Part shown: positions 1-10,131 of the stretch, piece after piece
How the letters are laid out: each line of letters starts with the position of its first letter
How positions within the stretch are numbered: position 1 is the first letter of the stretch
Assembly: GCA_001579985.1 (NCBI GenBank)
Contig: LRSR01007444.1
Location: forward strand, 1-20,270
Source: Hypsibius dujardini
Lineage: Eukaryota; Tardigrada; Eutardigrada; Parachela; Hypsibiidae
Reading direction: 5' to 3'
Length of the DNA: 20,270 bases
Translations under genes and position numbers: made by a program
Notes under the pieces: model-generated
The model's input: the letters and a program-made list of their open reading frames with translations, nothing else
What the model was told of the DNA's origin: nothing
Database searches by the model: none

Positions 1-315
1 GGGCGGACGCTGCAGCAGATCCAGCCATGACTGTCGCTGGGCGAACGCCTGGTGTGAGAGCGGTGTGCCGCTGCCACCGCCGGAATGACCGTCTCGGAAA
101 ACCGCATACCGTGGATAGGCATGATGATGAGGATGATGGTGATGATGAGAAGCGGGAAAGCCGGCTTGTTGGTAATTGTTCGGTATCTCCTCATAGATGT
201 GATGCTGACCGTGCTGCTGCTGATGGTACTGATGATGTTGATGAGCGGGATCGAGGAGGAGATGGGCCGGTGCGTATCTAATGGCGCTGTCTGTCAGGAA
301 CTTGACTCCTGACGG
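1..315 (-). CDS. Partial exon, His-rich cytoplasmic tail with YEEI motif (membrane protein, long-tail form)
   Basis: The reverse complement is open for 105 codons from an acceptor at 317-316 (long pyrimidine tract ending TCGCCAG) to the window edge, with no stop. It begins PSGVKFLTDSAIRYAPAH. A His/Gln-rich stretch follows (residues about 25-39), then HIYEEIPNN (39-47), a second His run (57-65), and a Gly/Ser stretch (79-83). The region has no membrane segment or cysteine and looks like a disordered intracellular tail. YEEI is the classic ligand of Src-family SH2 domains when the Tyr is phosphorylated; that it is used so here is inference. The exon joins in phase 0 to the exon at 428-620 through a 112-nt intron whose length breaks the frame, which supports real splicing. 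The exon is incomplete at the left edge, so the C-terminus is unseen. The protein family is not recognised. Confidence 0.7.
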
Positions 316-427
316 CTGGCGAGGGAGAAAAAAGAGAATTAAAATCAATCACAGACAGCAGGGATTGATATGGCAACTGCCGCGAGATATTGACGAAAGA
401 TATATTGTTGGCTGAGAGATCCCCTAC

Positions 428-620
428 CGAACTGATAGCCGCAAGCAGGGTCTTCTTTTTGTACTCGATGTTGTCGGAGTAGGCAGCAGCGCCGGCACCG
501 CCCTCGGAGGACGCGCCGTCGGATGTGGACGCGGCGCTGGGAGTGCCTTTGCGAGAAGATGAGGAGGAGGTGGGTGATCGAGTGCGACAAGTCAGGTACT
601 TCCGGAGATGCTTGCGATTT
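428..620 (-). CDS. Internal exon, juxtamembrane start of the long cytoplasmic tail
   Basis: The exon follows a good acceptor (CTTTCTACTCTCCAG, AG at 622-621) and contributes one base plus 64 codons, ending at a donor (TTCG|GTAGGG, GT at 427-426). It starts NRKHLRKYLTCRTRS, a basic stretch typical of the inner face just after a membrane helix. A Ser/Thr-rich and Gly/Ala-rich low-complexity part follows (residues about 15-46), then SDNIEYKKKTLLAAISS. The first base completes a codon begun by two bases in the previous exon. The exon at 5808-6124 ends with exactly two bases (AG), giving an Arg codon and a natural reading FLWR-NRKHLRKYL. The exon is taken as the alternative to the short-tail exon at 4785-4992. 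It could instead belong to a separate gene, but no other membrane-helix exon was seen between 620 and 4785. Confidence 0.68.
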
Positions 621-696
621 CTGGAGAGTAGAAAGAGACGTTGGTTAGGTATGGTAAATAAAACAGCGCTGACGTTTTAAATTCCATGATTTTCGC

Positions 697-742
<46 letters not shown>

Positions 743-775
743 TTTTCTGTCTGCCTGCCTGCCTGTATGTTTGTT
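697..775. repeat. (GTCT)n microsatellite
   Basis: About ten near-perfect GTCT units, then degenerate GCCT/GTTT units. Confidence 0.95.
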
Positions 776-1466
776 TGATTGTCTGTTCGTCAGTATTCTG
801 GTTTGTGTTTCCATCTATCTGTGTTTTGAAATGTCATTATGCATTTAAAATTGAGGAGGAGGTAAATACATGTGAAGTACGGTAAACTGACACCCAGGTC
901 AACCGTGCCGGAATTTAGTCAAAAGGCAAAACTGTCCAGTTTACGCGGATTAGACATCTGTGCACCGAAGTTTCCGCTTCCCAAAACCGACTGCGATCCG
1001 CGTGTGCGTGAAATTTGGTGGTGATGAGTAAAACTCTAAACCCCGTCTAGCTCATTACTAGCTAACCATGCGTGATTAAAGCCGAAGATGGCCGCAGTTT
1101 AACAAGTCTAGAGAGATTTCTCCGACAGCGATACGGGAAACCGGTTACCGTATAACTTGCATGTCCACTTCGCACATGCACACGCAGTTTATACCAAAGA
1201 TGTCGTCGAGATTGCGAGATGGCTATCGCAAAGTCAACATACCTTTTAATTTCCCACGAGATGAGACACTTAACTGACTTCATGAATTATGGATTGCGCA
1301 TCTGAAGTTCTGTAACGACTTTTGGAAGGTTTTTTGGGATCTTCCTTTCCTGTTACAAAGTTGCCACTCTACAGTAGCTTGTTCACAGTTATACAGACAC
1401 TCGAAGAACGAGCTACCCTAGAGAATAGACACAAACAAAGTTAACAAAAAGTCAAAGAAACAAACA
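776..1466. other. Non-coding stretch, no feature recognised
   Basis: Mixed-composition DNA between repeats, within the inferred long intron of the membrane-protein gene. Only short open frames with no coding character were seen on either strand. Confidence 0.5.
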
Positions 1467-1697
1467 TGCAGGGCAGGCAGTCAGACAGTAAGGCAGACAA
1501 GGAAGTAGACAGACAAGCAGACAGGCAGGCATACATACAGAAAGACAGACAGACAGGCAGGCAGACAGGCAGACAGACATGCAGACATGCAGACATGCAG
1601 ACATGCAGACAGGCAGACATGCAGACAGGCAGACAGGCAGACAGGCAAACAGGCAAACAGGCAAACAGGCAGACTGACAAACAGACAGACAAATATA
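1467..1697. repeat. Compound (CAGA/CAGG)n microsatellite
   Basis: About 230 bp of period-4 repeat mixing CAGA, CAGG, CAAA and an eight-base CAGACATG unit repeated several times near 1576-1625. The long frames across it on both strands are repeat artefacts. Confidence 0.95.
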
Positions 1698-2278
1698 GAG
1701 GGACACTCATTGTCAGACTAACACACAAACACATGGGCAGCAGAATAAATAATTGTCGTTCAAAGTGATATGCAGCCTGACAGATCGAAACCTATCACAA
1801 TAATTTTTTCGCCATGGAAAATCAAACAGATGAAATTTAAGTTTTACGACTGCCAGCCACTTAATCTATAAATGACTAGGTCTCTATCAGATTCAGTATT
1901 CCTACCCCTGTGCGCGCACTAAAACAGACAATCACAGAAGGCTACTCCATAAATCTCTAGCCCCAAAGGGCCGGCCGGATTGAACCACGAAAAACTCCAC
2001 CACTCTGCCAGATGAATATCACGAGTTTAGGACAGGCGGGGGATTATTTAAATTCTTCAAGCAGATGTTTAAAAACCGCCGTGAGAGATTAGCGATCTGT
2101 TCGACAAACAGTAGGGGAAAAAAGAGTCGCGTCCTCGAGAGTTTAACGTTTAACTGAGATTTTCTCTGTCCCCAATTGACGACAATCCGGTCAATTACGT
2201 CGCTCGCCCTCAGACGATCTGAAAACCTAATGACAGCTCTCGCTCCTCCACGCAATAACACATCAGCACAGATCGCCC
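1698..2278. other. Non-coding stretch, no feature recognised
   Basis: Nothing convincing on either strand. A tRNA-like B-box sequence near 1970-1990 (minus strand) was examined and not accepted. Confidence 0.5.
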
Positions 2279-2475
2279 ACAGACAAGTCCACAGGCAGAC
2301 AGACAGACGGACAGACAAGACAGACATATACATAACTCCCCGCCAGGAAAAACAGCTTTAACGGATTTGCACATACACACTCGGAGGTTTCAGTTTTATG
2401 ACAAACAACTTTAGTGAAGTGCTCCCAAACAGTCAGTCAGTCAGTCAGTCAGACAGACAAACAGACAGGCAGACA
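2279..2475. repeat. Two short CAGA/CAGT microsatellites
   Basis: CAGA-type units at about 2279-2330, and a CAGT run passing into CAGA at about 2430-2475, separated by about 100 bp of unique DNA. Confidence 0.9.
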
Positions 2476-2904
2476 TTTTTTTTCTGACGAGGGGGCGGCT
2501 GGTCAGTCAAGGGGAAAAACACACAGCCACAGCATGCAAAGGGAGGGCTGGCTAAGTAATAAGGCCTCCAGCTGGTCCGAATGTTTGACGGATTGAGGGG
2601 CTCATCTGGCGCATTATCTCATTATGGTTCCTCTCCTTCCTTCCATTGCGTTCTTCCAGGCATTCGCCCCCCTAACAAACGGCTGGCGTTGTGTGTTAAT
2701 TCGCGATATCCTCGGGATAACACATTGTTACCGCCGCATGGATTCCAGCAAAGCACCGGTGGATTGGAGATTGGGGGGTGGATTTTTGGGAGGAGAATTA
2801 CGTCTGGGGGGTCAATGCCGGAAAATCACAGTGCGACCTGATGCCTAATGGGCACAAGATCGCTTACACACAAAAAGGGTGCGGGATATGGGGCCCGGTC
2901 AGAT
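2476..2904. other. Non-coding stretch with several open frames
   Basis: Several frames are open on the plus strand (about 2581-2848), but they overlap each other and none shows a clear coding pattern or splice context. It may simply be stop-poor GC-richer DNA or a conserved non-coding segment. Confidence 0.4.
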
Positions 2905-2958
2905 GTCTTGTCTGCCTGTCTGTGTCTGTGTCTGTCTGTGTTTGCCGGTGTCTGTCTG
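2905..2958. repeat. Degenerate TGTC microsatellite
   Basis: CTGT/GTCTGT units with interruptions. Confidence 0.85.
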
Positions 2959-3565
2959 AATTGTAGAGAATACATGTATCTGGGAGGGGATGATGGGTCC
3001 GTTCAACTGCATAATTATATCCGAACGATCCATCCCTCCTGTCTGTCTCGCTTTTCTTTCTTTTGATGTCGAAAAAGAGAAAAGAAAACTGCATTAGACC
3101 AGCAGGTTCCTTCAAACACCGCAGCGCTGGCAGCATCACATTTCCGAATAATTGTCCCATCCCATAACACTTCTGATGGAGTAATACAAGTAATCCACGA
3201 CTTGTATTCTGCGCGAAGACGCTTCAAAATACTGTTAGCAAAGGGGCAGGCAGAGGGACAGGCATTCAGACAATTGGGGTTTTGCCTGTCAGTGTGGGTG
3301 ATGCTGATGCACAAAAGAATTGAATGTAGTGGCGGAGCGCTAAATCGTTATATATATGGAAATCTGGGCAGTGAAAAGAATTTGTCGGCATCAAGCTACC
3401 ACTTTTCAAGGCGTTCCACAACGCGGGTACAATACTCCGTCTACGACAAAGACGGACCGACGATCGAAGGGGCAAACGGTAACACACACGATGTTTTGAC
3501 CCCACCTCACGAATGCAGTTGAAATTACTCTTGAAGCATGCACTTCCCAAAAATAGGCAAGCTGC
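2959..3565. other. Non-coding stretch, no feature recognised
   Basis: No coding exon, RNA gene or transposon signature could be supported on either strand. Confidence 0.5.
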
Positions 3566-3653
3566 ACACAGACAGACAGATACTCAGGCAGACAGACAAA
3601 CAAACAGGCAGACATATAAAAAAATAGATAAACAGACAGACAAACAGCAGACT

Positions 3654-3699
<46 letters not shown>

Positions 3700-3726
3700 T
3701 TTACAGGCAGACAGACAGACAAAGAT
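3566..3726. repeat. (CAGA)n microsatellite
   Basis: About 160 bp, with an uninterrupted core of CAGA units at about 3655-3698 and CAAA/CAGG variants on both sides. Confidence 0.95.
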
Positions 3727-4492
3727 ATAGATGGGTCATACGAGTCATTCTGAAGGCAGATGCAAATGTAGGTGACTGCATGTACGCAGACCGTATTTGT
3801 TCGTTTCAGACATTCCATTTCGTCGGCTTGCTCCTATGGCCGCCGTGCAATACCGCCTATGCATTCTGCGGTGACCGACTGCGCCACCACTACCGTTGAC
3901 ACACAACTTTACAATGGACGATCTGTTCCACACTTTTCACGTCCCTCTTCCAGTGAAATGACGCGACTTTCCTGGTCTATTTGATCTGGAACTTCTATGT
4001 GTATCTTTCGCTCCGAAAGAAAAGTGACATGTGCGTGCACAGGCTGGCGATTGAACAATTTCTTCCCAGTCAAACTCCAAACCCGAGCAAGCAAAAGTAA
4101 GCACACAAGACAGCACACAGACACAGATCAACCTACTCCAGTCACCGGTCTACAGCAAGCGCACACGCGCGGCAGGTTCCCCCGGTGCTATTCCTCAAGT
4201 CAAGACTTCAATCCCATTTCATCTCATCTCATCTCGTCTCAAAGAGCATGTCAAAACTCTCGGCTAGTGCTTCTTTTCTCCAAAAGCAACCTGTCTGCCT
4301 TGCCTCTCTGCCTGTCTGGCATCGCGGCGGTGGCGGCGGAAATGACCGCTGCGACAGTGTGACACGAAGGAGGGACACACAACCATCGCTGAATAGTGGC
4401 AATTGCGCTGAGAGCGTATAATGATTTTCTTTTGTGTGTGTTCTACCTTCCAAAATCTCCGAATCCAGATTATCTGTCGCAAAACTTTCACA
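3727..4492. other. Non-coding stretch, no feature recognised
   Basis: Unique DNA with a small CATCT run near 4219-4240. No coding exon was supported. Confidence 0.5.
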
Positions 4493-4602
4493 AGACAGAC
4501 AGACAGGCAGGCAGGCAGGCATCGGTCTTCGCCTTCCGTCAAGCGGAAAAGTGCAGTTTTGTCTGCCTCGTCCATCCGTCCATCCGTCCGTCCGTCCGTC
4601 CA
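4493..4602. repeat. CAGA/CAGG and GTCC microsatellites
   Basis: CAGA passing into CAGG at about 4493-4521, then a CCAT/GTCC run at about 4561-4602, on opposite strand sense. Confidence 0.9.
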
Positions 4603-4784
4603 CATTGAGAAGGGATGACAGGTGCCTTTATCGTGTCTTTCAACCTTCTCCCTCGCCTCTCTCGGTTGTTACGGCTGTTTCAAAGCACATGCACGCAGGT
4701 AATTATCCCGGCTGGAGACAGTGTGTAGCACCTCATTTTCTTGATGAGTAAAAACAACATCTGACGCTGATAAGACAGCCGGTC

Positions 4785-4992
4785 TTAACTCTTCAAGGAG
4801 TCTAAGGCAGTCCGACTGTCAAGGACTTCCCGGGATTCGGCTGAGAGCCTCGATCCCAAAGAGCAACATTCGGTGTTCCTTTTAGTCTCGGAAATCTCTC
4901 TCCTAAGATAAGCTAGCTCGGGTTGGAGTAACATGATTCCTCGTGAGCTTCCTTTCAGTATGCTCTCGAGTGTCGGATCCGAGACGTAGCGC
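4785..4992 (-). CDS. Terminal exon, short cytoplasmic tail of single-pass membrane protein
   Basis: The exon has an acceptor with AG at 4994-4993, then one base plus 68 codons and a TAA stop at 4785. It encodes RYVSDPTLESILKGSSRG, then MLLQPELAYLRREISETKR, then a Cys pair and a Ser/Glu-rich end finishing DSLKS. Charged, helix-prone and free of membrane segments, it reads as an intracellular tail. Its phase matches the donor at 5807 exactly: AG plus G gives Arg, so the join reads FLWR-RYVSDP. No internal donor was seen that would carry this exon in phase into the exon at 620, so it is probably an alternative last exon. A GATAAA-type variant polyadenylation signal lies on the minus strand near 4627-4632, which is only weak support. 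The family is not recognised. Confidence 0.62.
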
Positions 4993-5029
4993 CTTGGTCC
5001 ATGACAAAGGCTGCCCCTCTCCACTCACA

Positions 5030-5060
5030 TACACACACACAGACACACACTCACACTCTC
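5030..5060. repeat. CA-rich simple repeat
   Basis: ACAC/ACAG/ACTC units inside the intron between the transmembrane exon and the short-tail exon. Confidence 0.8.
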
Positions 5061-5506
5061 AAAAGATAAGATGAAAAACATCAACACAAGACATAAAAAC
5101 CTCCTTGACGGAGTTTGTTTGACTTTTCTCGCGCGTTCACTTTCGCGCTCGGCTTGACATGCCTGTCTGTCTTGGAAGGAGGGCGAGTGCCTGCGTGAAA
5201 CGAAACGCAAAAGTGCCCATACTACGCTGACCATGGGGCCTCGGCCTCCTCTTTAGGGGTTGCAACACTTTGGATCGCGAATCGGGCTTTGTGGTCGGGC
5301 AGGTATATATACCTGGGTGACATGCGATACCTCCAGCTGGGGCAAAGTGGCTATGCTGTCATAAGAAGAGTGATGGTGATCGTCCCGGAAAAGTGCGAGT
5401 TGGACGGACGGACGCGAGAGTGTGCCACACCCAGCGATCTTCGCAGTGGAACTACCCTGGGGTCCGACTGTTTGTTTGGCTGATTACATTGGCTATCTAC
5501 CTACGT
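5061..5506. other. Intronic DNA, no feature recognised
   Basis: Unique sequence within the intron 4993-5807. It contains no supported exon. Confidence 0.5.
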
Positions 5507-5551
5507 GTCTGCCTGTGAACTTGTCTGTTTGTCTGTCTGTCTCTTTGTCTC

Positions 5552-5585
<34 letters not shown>

Positions 5586-5708
5586 GGTCTGTGGGTCTGT
5601 CTGTCTGTCTGTGCCTGTGCCTGTCTGCTTGCGTCTCTCCGTCTATCTTCGAGTCCTCAGTCCATGTGTTTGCCTGCATGCCTGTATGCCTGCCTGTATC
5701 TGTCTGCC
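5507..5708. repeat. (CTGT)n microsatellite
   Basis: About 200 bp of CTGT/GTCT units, purest at about 5552-5586, degenerating to CTGC and CTGTATG units. It lies in the intron between the transmembrane exon and the short-tail exon. Confidence 0.95.
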
Positions 5709-5807
5709 TAATTTGCCAAAATAGCTCATATCACGCAAAAGCTCATCCACCTTTCAGCTAATTTCATGAACAAAAATATGCGCTATTACACATTTTCCGG
5801 ACATTAC

Positions 5808-6124
5808 CTCCAAAGGAAAACACCGGATGTGGTGAGGAGCAGGCTCAAAATCACAGCACACACCAGGGCTACCACCAGCGTGGCTTCCGCTCCTCCTCCT
5901 CCTCCTCCTCCCGCCGCGGATGACGATCCATCGGCATTAACTCGAAACGGAAAGGGATTATCGACGTTACCGCAGGTGTAGAGTTCCTCGCTGCTGCGGT
6001 ACGACAGATCACACAGGAACGCTGGCGGTGCCCGGATGAATTCCGGCGGTTCATCATCAAACTGCAGCCCATCACCATCCAGACAGTCCGGTCCGTCGCA
6101 GTCCATCATCATCCTACTATCCAT
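5808..6124 (-). CDS. Exon encoding ectodomain end plus single transmembrane helix
   Basis: The exon has a good acceptor (CTTTCTTTATCAG, AG at 6126-6125) and a very good donor (TGGAG|GTAATG, GT at 5807-5806). It holds 105 codons plus two bases. It starts MDSRMMMDCDGPDCLDGDG, followed by an acidic segment with EPPEFIRAPPAFLCDLSYR and ELYTCGNVDNPFPF. Cysteines are at about 9, 14, 38 and 51, an unbroken Gly run is at about 72-78, and a hydrophobic helix is at about 81-103 (TLVVALVCAVILSLLLTTSG) followed by VFLWR. This is the membrane-proximal end of an ectodomain, a glycine linker and a type I membrane anchor. The Met at the exon start may be internal, because the exon is phase 0 and no signal peptide is seen, so upstream exons are expected at higher coordinates. 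The Cys-bearing segment was not assigned to a known domain. Confidence 0.68.
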
Positions 6125-6750
6125 CTGATAAAGAAAGCTGTGTGTGTCTGTGTGAATGTTAAGTCCACTCGCTAATGACGAAAACAGGAAGTCCGCGCGC
6201 CAGTCGCCAAACAGGCAATCACCATACGGAGGCAAGGCAGAGGATGAGAGTTAATTCTATAAAGAAAAAGCAACATTCGTCAAATGTTTGCGTAGACGAC
6301 AGGGTTGTGTGCTTGTGTGTGTGCTTGTGTGTGAGAGAGGAAGATGTTCACAGACAAAAGAAGACCCAGCTGTGGTTACCCCGTGTATGTGTACATGGAT
6401 GGATACGTGTGATCAAGAGGAGGAGAGTCCATAAAAAAGCGCAGTGTGGTGTATGTCTGCCTGCCTGTCCTGTCTGTCTGCCTGCAGTGGAAGAAGAAAT
6501 CGATGATTTCCTCCCCTTTTCACCCGGCCAGTTTGCGGCTTGGTTGACTCTATGTACACAGCACAAACATCCCCAATCCCGAAAGCAGCCGTTCATGTTA
6601 CGTCCACAGACACACATTCACACAGACAAGGCAGACAACTTGTACTAGTACGAAGCGCTGATGCTCAGTCCTCCAGGATTTCATCCCCTCCTCAGTGGGA
6701 ATCGTTACTTCTGCCGCGGGTTCCCTTTGGAGACCCATCTTGACACTTAC
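6125..6750. other. Likely intron with short simple repeats
   Basis: Contains GT-rich repeats (about 6302-6337) and CTGC/CTGT units (about 6449-6486). No supported exon lies between the acceptor at 6125 and the candidate donor at 6750. Confidence 0.4.
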
Positions 6751-6851
6751 CATTGAGCGGGGCAGCGTTGGGAGTGCATCATGTGTATGTAAGTCTCTGT
6801 GTCTGTATGTAGAGTAAAATCCAGACAACGCAAGGCAAAAACGGGAGCGAT
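6751..6851 (-). CDS. Weak candidate upstream exon of the membrane-protein gene
   Basis: A near-consensus donor (CAATG|GTAAGTG, GT at 6750-6749) and an acceptor (TATCATCCCCGCAG, AG at 6853-6852) bound 101 nt on the minus strand. One frame ends in phase 0 at the donor, matching the phase 0 acceptor of the exon at 6124. It reads RSRFCLALSGFYSTYRHRD and ends LPTLPRSM. The wider frame is open for about 200 codons without repeats. A second frame (IAPVFALRCLDF...) is also open but would meet a stop if joined to 6124. The peptide is not recognised and the composition is not clearly coding. This is kept only because of the splice signals and the phase match. Confidence 0.2.
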
Positions 6852-7795
6852 CTGCGGGGATGATAAAGTACCGATCGATCAGTGGTGGTCGAAAGTAGCC
6901 GCAAGTTTTGAGGGCGTTAAATATGTAGAGTGCCGATGTAGCATTAAAAGAAGGAAGAAAGTTGGATACAGGTTCTCTTCCCGTTACGCCCACTGACCTC
7001 GATTCGGGTGGAAATTGGCCGCGTTTCAGCTCAAAATATTTTGTCTGAAATTTATTCTTTTCAGAAACCGAGTGAAACACTAGCGTGTGTGGATGGAGGA
7101 GAAACGTGAAAGTGAAAGAGAGAGTTGAGCGTGACAAGCCTTGTCGCGGTTTAAGAGCGTAGCTGAAAAGTTTCAGGCGCAAACATATTGATTTGTCCAC
7201 ACCCTGCAGTGGTCAGTTACAGACGTCCTGTCAAAGTGGTCATGGTCTTTTCAAACGTGTGGTAAAATCAGACATGGTAGGCGCAAGTCCTACGATAGAC
7301 GGGCATGCCTAAGTTGGAGTAGGAGCTGATGAAGTGACTGGTCAAGCGGGAGGTGGCAATAAGCCCAACCCACTGGATCTCGTTTGGACCAATGAGCGCT
7401 CGGGTGTAATCCACTTGGCTGATTGCTTGATTGATGAATCGTGGTGCGGTGTTTTGAATCAAGGACCACTTGACCGGGGTCCATTCGGCTGAGGCCCGCC
7501 CACCTATTTTAGTCCTTTTAGGCAAAATTACGGTACAACATGTAGTTTAATCAAGCATTGAGACATCTTTTAAATCAGACAGGTTTTTCGTTTCCATTTG
7601 TTTTCCAACGCCACCAATCAATTTTCCTCTTGTTTTGTGGGGTTTTTTGCGTCTCGTCACTTGACTAATTGGAATCGATATGAAACGGGCTTCGATTTAA
7701 CGCCTCATGTGGCAACCCTTGAGTTGTTTTTTTGTGCACACACAATTCGACTTTGAGGAAGTGAAGAGCTCGAGAGTTCAACTGGGTTTCACCAA
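6852..7795. other. Non-coding stretch, no feature recognised
   Basis: Contains a segment at about 7330-7510 with CCAAT on the plus strand (7389-7393), GGGCGGG on the minus strand and a TGATTGCTTGATTGATGAATC run. It may be a dispersed repeat or a promoter-like element, but no downstream gene is apparent. Confidence 0.35.
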
Positions 7796-7796
7796 C

Positions 7797-7835
<39 letters not shown>

Positions 7836-7967
7836 GCAGTCATACAGACAAACAGACAGACAGACAGCCAGACAGACAAACAGACAAACAAACAGAGAGA
7901 GACAGACAGACAGCCAGACAGACAAACAGACAAACAAACAGAGAGAGACAGATAGACAGACAAAGAA
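7796..7967. repeat. (CAGA)n microsatellite with 46-bp tandem duplication
   Basis: About nine pure CAGA units (about 7797-7835) are followed by a 46-bp block beginning GCCAGACAGACAAACAG at 7867 that is repeated at 7913 nearly without change, including its GAGAGAGA stretch. Confidence 0.95.
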
Positions 7968-9420
7968 AGAACGAATCGACTTTTTATTTAACGAAATTAA
8001 ATTACGTAAAACACTTGTGAAAATAAATCCCCTTATCATCCGGTGCAGTGTGCTTCTGGCCGTTTGCACACAGACAGATGAGCCAAGCAGCCCTGTAAAA
8101 CGCCCGACGTCCTCATCGGTCGGTCGTGCCTCTCGAAATTTTTAATTTCGTTCAAGAGCCTGTTGAACGGGCTAAAAGTCAATTCCCATGCTTTGCCGCG
8201 GGGACATCGCGCGTACTGGTACCACAGACACACAGACCATACGGAGGCGGTTAACGGCATAACGGATAAAGCAAACGCTCGAAAGTGTCTTCACATAGTC
8301 TTCCCTTTATTCGCATGAAGTATTGAAAAATATTGAATAGCCCCTCGCCGCGGTCCGGCAGACAGACAGAGGGCTCAGACAGACAGACAGATAGACAGAC
8401 AGACAGTGGCGATTTTACGAGCCTACTCCTACAGGTTTCCATTATCTATCTGGGAGAGAGAATGACCGATGTCTGTATACGGTAATTCACATATTATACC
8501 CCCGTCGTTTAATACCGTTAACGCCGCTATACAGATGCCTGTACGTGCAGCGGAGCGAGGGCTGATTTTTCAATAGAAGACGAAACGACGAGATAATTAG
8601 AGGCCACTGAGAATATTGAAGGATGGACAGTCACAGTCAAACAACAGCCGGTCAGCAGCAGCAGCGTATACAGACAGACACTGCCTGACTGATGGACAAT
8701 TATGGGAGGATGGGGCACATATAAAAGAAAGGGGAGAATTCAATTTCAATAAACGCGAAATATGCCGCGTATATGCGGACGACCCTACCGTGTTCATCTC
8801 TACCAGGCTTGTAATCAGCGTTATTACTTGCATGGAAGGCAGCGAGGTGTATACACAGAAAAGAGGCGCTACCCACAACCACCCCGTTTGGTAATGACAG
8901 ACTATTAGCGCTGCTGACCACAGGCGCGGTCAAGTGTAGCGGAAAATTGTCAATATAATTCCCCCGCGTCGTGTCTTCCGTCCTTCCATCTTCCCTCCCG
9001 GTGACTTTTATCACACGCGCTTTTGTATAACTAGTCCAGATTATAGTTTTACAAAATGCTTATATACCAACGAGTCATTATCGTGTCTTCGTTCCATGCG
9101 GTTTTATGACGAGCTGAATATTCCATTCCAATGACTGCCTAGGCTGGTTAAGGCGCGGTCACGCACGGGTAAGCCTGATCAAATTCCTGCTCCCGATTTC
9201 ATCCATATTTTTATTATCATTATTGGGAAAGGGAAGGAAGAAAATCATTTCGCAGTGTGGCGTAATGTAATCCCCCGATATACAGTGTGCAAGTGCATGT
9301 TCACAGGCCGAGGGGCGGGGTAGTCAGTGGCGAGTTCTAGTATAGTGCGAGTATATAACTTGTCATAAACAACACGCCGGAATCTGAATTTACGGCCAAG
9401 TGCATCGCGGTTCGGACAGC
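7968..9420. other. Non-coding stretch with one short CAGA array
   Basis: Apart from a CAGA array at about 8358-8406 and a TATAAAAG sequence at about 8721, nothing could be supported. The short ORFs here look random. Confidence 0.4.
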
Positions 9421-9423
9421 GGC

Positions 9424-9468
<45 letters not shown>

Positions 9469-9478
9469 GTCTGTCTGT
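9421..9478. repeat. (GTCT)n microsatellite
   Basis: About 14 GTCT units with one GTTT and one GTGT interruption. Confidence 0.95.
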
Positions 9479-9937
9479 AAAAAGATCGATATTGCGGCTT
9501 CTCGATTCCGCACATGACCGGAAAGCCTCGCCATCGGATTAACCTCCTGCCACATCATTAGCGTAAAAGCCTTCTTTATGAAACTTCTCGCGCGCACGAG
9601 GGATGACGGAGGGGAGGAGTGGATGGTGGAGAGTCCCAGTTGGATTTTCGGCATTTTGGGCTGGATCATGAAGGGAGGGGAGGAGAGAGCGTGATAAAAG
9701 CAACAGCGACGGTCGTCATAATTCTTCGACTGACCGTGAAGCTCCGCGGCGGCGTCGGGGTGCACTACGGGCATAGCCCAATTTGAATATTAATAGAGAC
9801 GGATCGGGCCCGTCAAAATAGTGGGCCATCAAGGCAATAACAATATGTAACAATCCTTTCACAGCTTTGCGATACATGCGAACGGATATACAGACAGATA
9901 AGCCGAGAGATATGTAGAGAGGTAGAAGGTTATTAGA
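9479..9937. other. Non-coding stretch, no feature recognised
   Basis: Minus-strand frames are open here, but they lack recognisable motifs or coherent splice sites. Confidence 0.4.
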
Positions 9938-10004
9938 CATGCAGACAAGCTAGGAGACACCCGGACAAGCAGTCAGACACAAAAACAGATACATTCAGAC
10001 AGAA

Positions 10005-10035
<31 letters not shown>

Positions 10036-10131
10036 AAGACAGACAGACAGAAACAGAGACAGACAAACAGATAGACAGACAAACAGACAAACAAACGGAG
10101 ACATAAGCATACAGGTACACAGACAGACAGT
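9938..10131. repeat. Degenerate (CAGA)n microsatellite
   Basis: About 190 bp of CAGA, CAAA and GAAAGACAGA units with a short pure core at about 10006-10027. Confidence 0.93.

Noticed and set aside
1960-2015. tRNA-like A box (TGGCAGAGTGGTGG) and B box (GGTTCAATCC) on the minus strand
   Set aside because: The two boxes are only about 12 nt apart, leaving no room for an anticodon arm, and no acceptor stem pairs. At most it is a degraded tRNA-derived fragment.
2581-2848. Overlapping plus-strand ORFs in several frames
   Set aside because: Several overlapping frames are open and none has splice context or a protein-like pattern.
6598-7200. 200-codon open frame on the minus strand
   Set aside because: No recognisable domain or coherent composition, and it covers a good splice donor. 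Only the 6751-6851 part was kept, as a weak exon candidate.
7268-7525. 85-codon minus-strand ORF with CCAAT and GC-box-like motifs
   Set aside because: Peptide not recognised, with no partner exon. A dispersed repeat is possible but no second copy is in the window.
8721-8728. TATAAAAG on the plus strand
   Set aside because: No convincing coding region or splice donor follows within reach.
9337-9774. 145-codon minus-strand ORF
   Set aside because: Part of it runs through a GTCT array and the rest has no recognisable motif.
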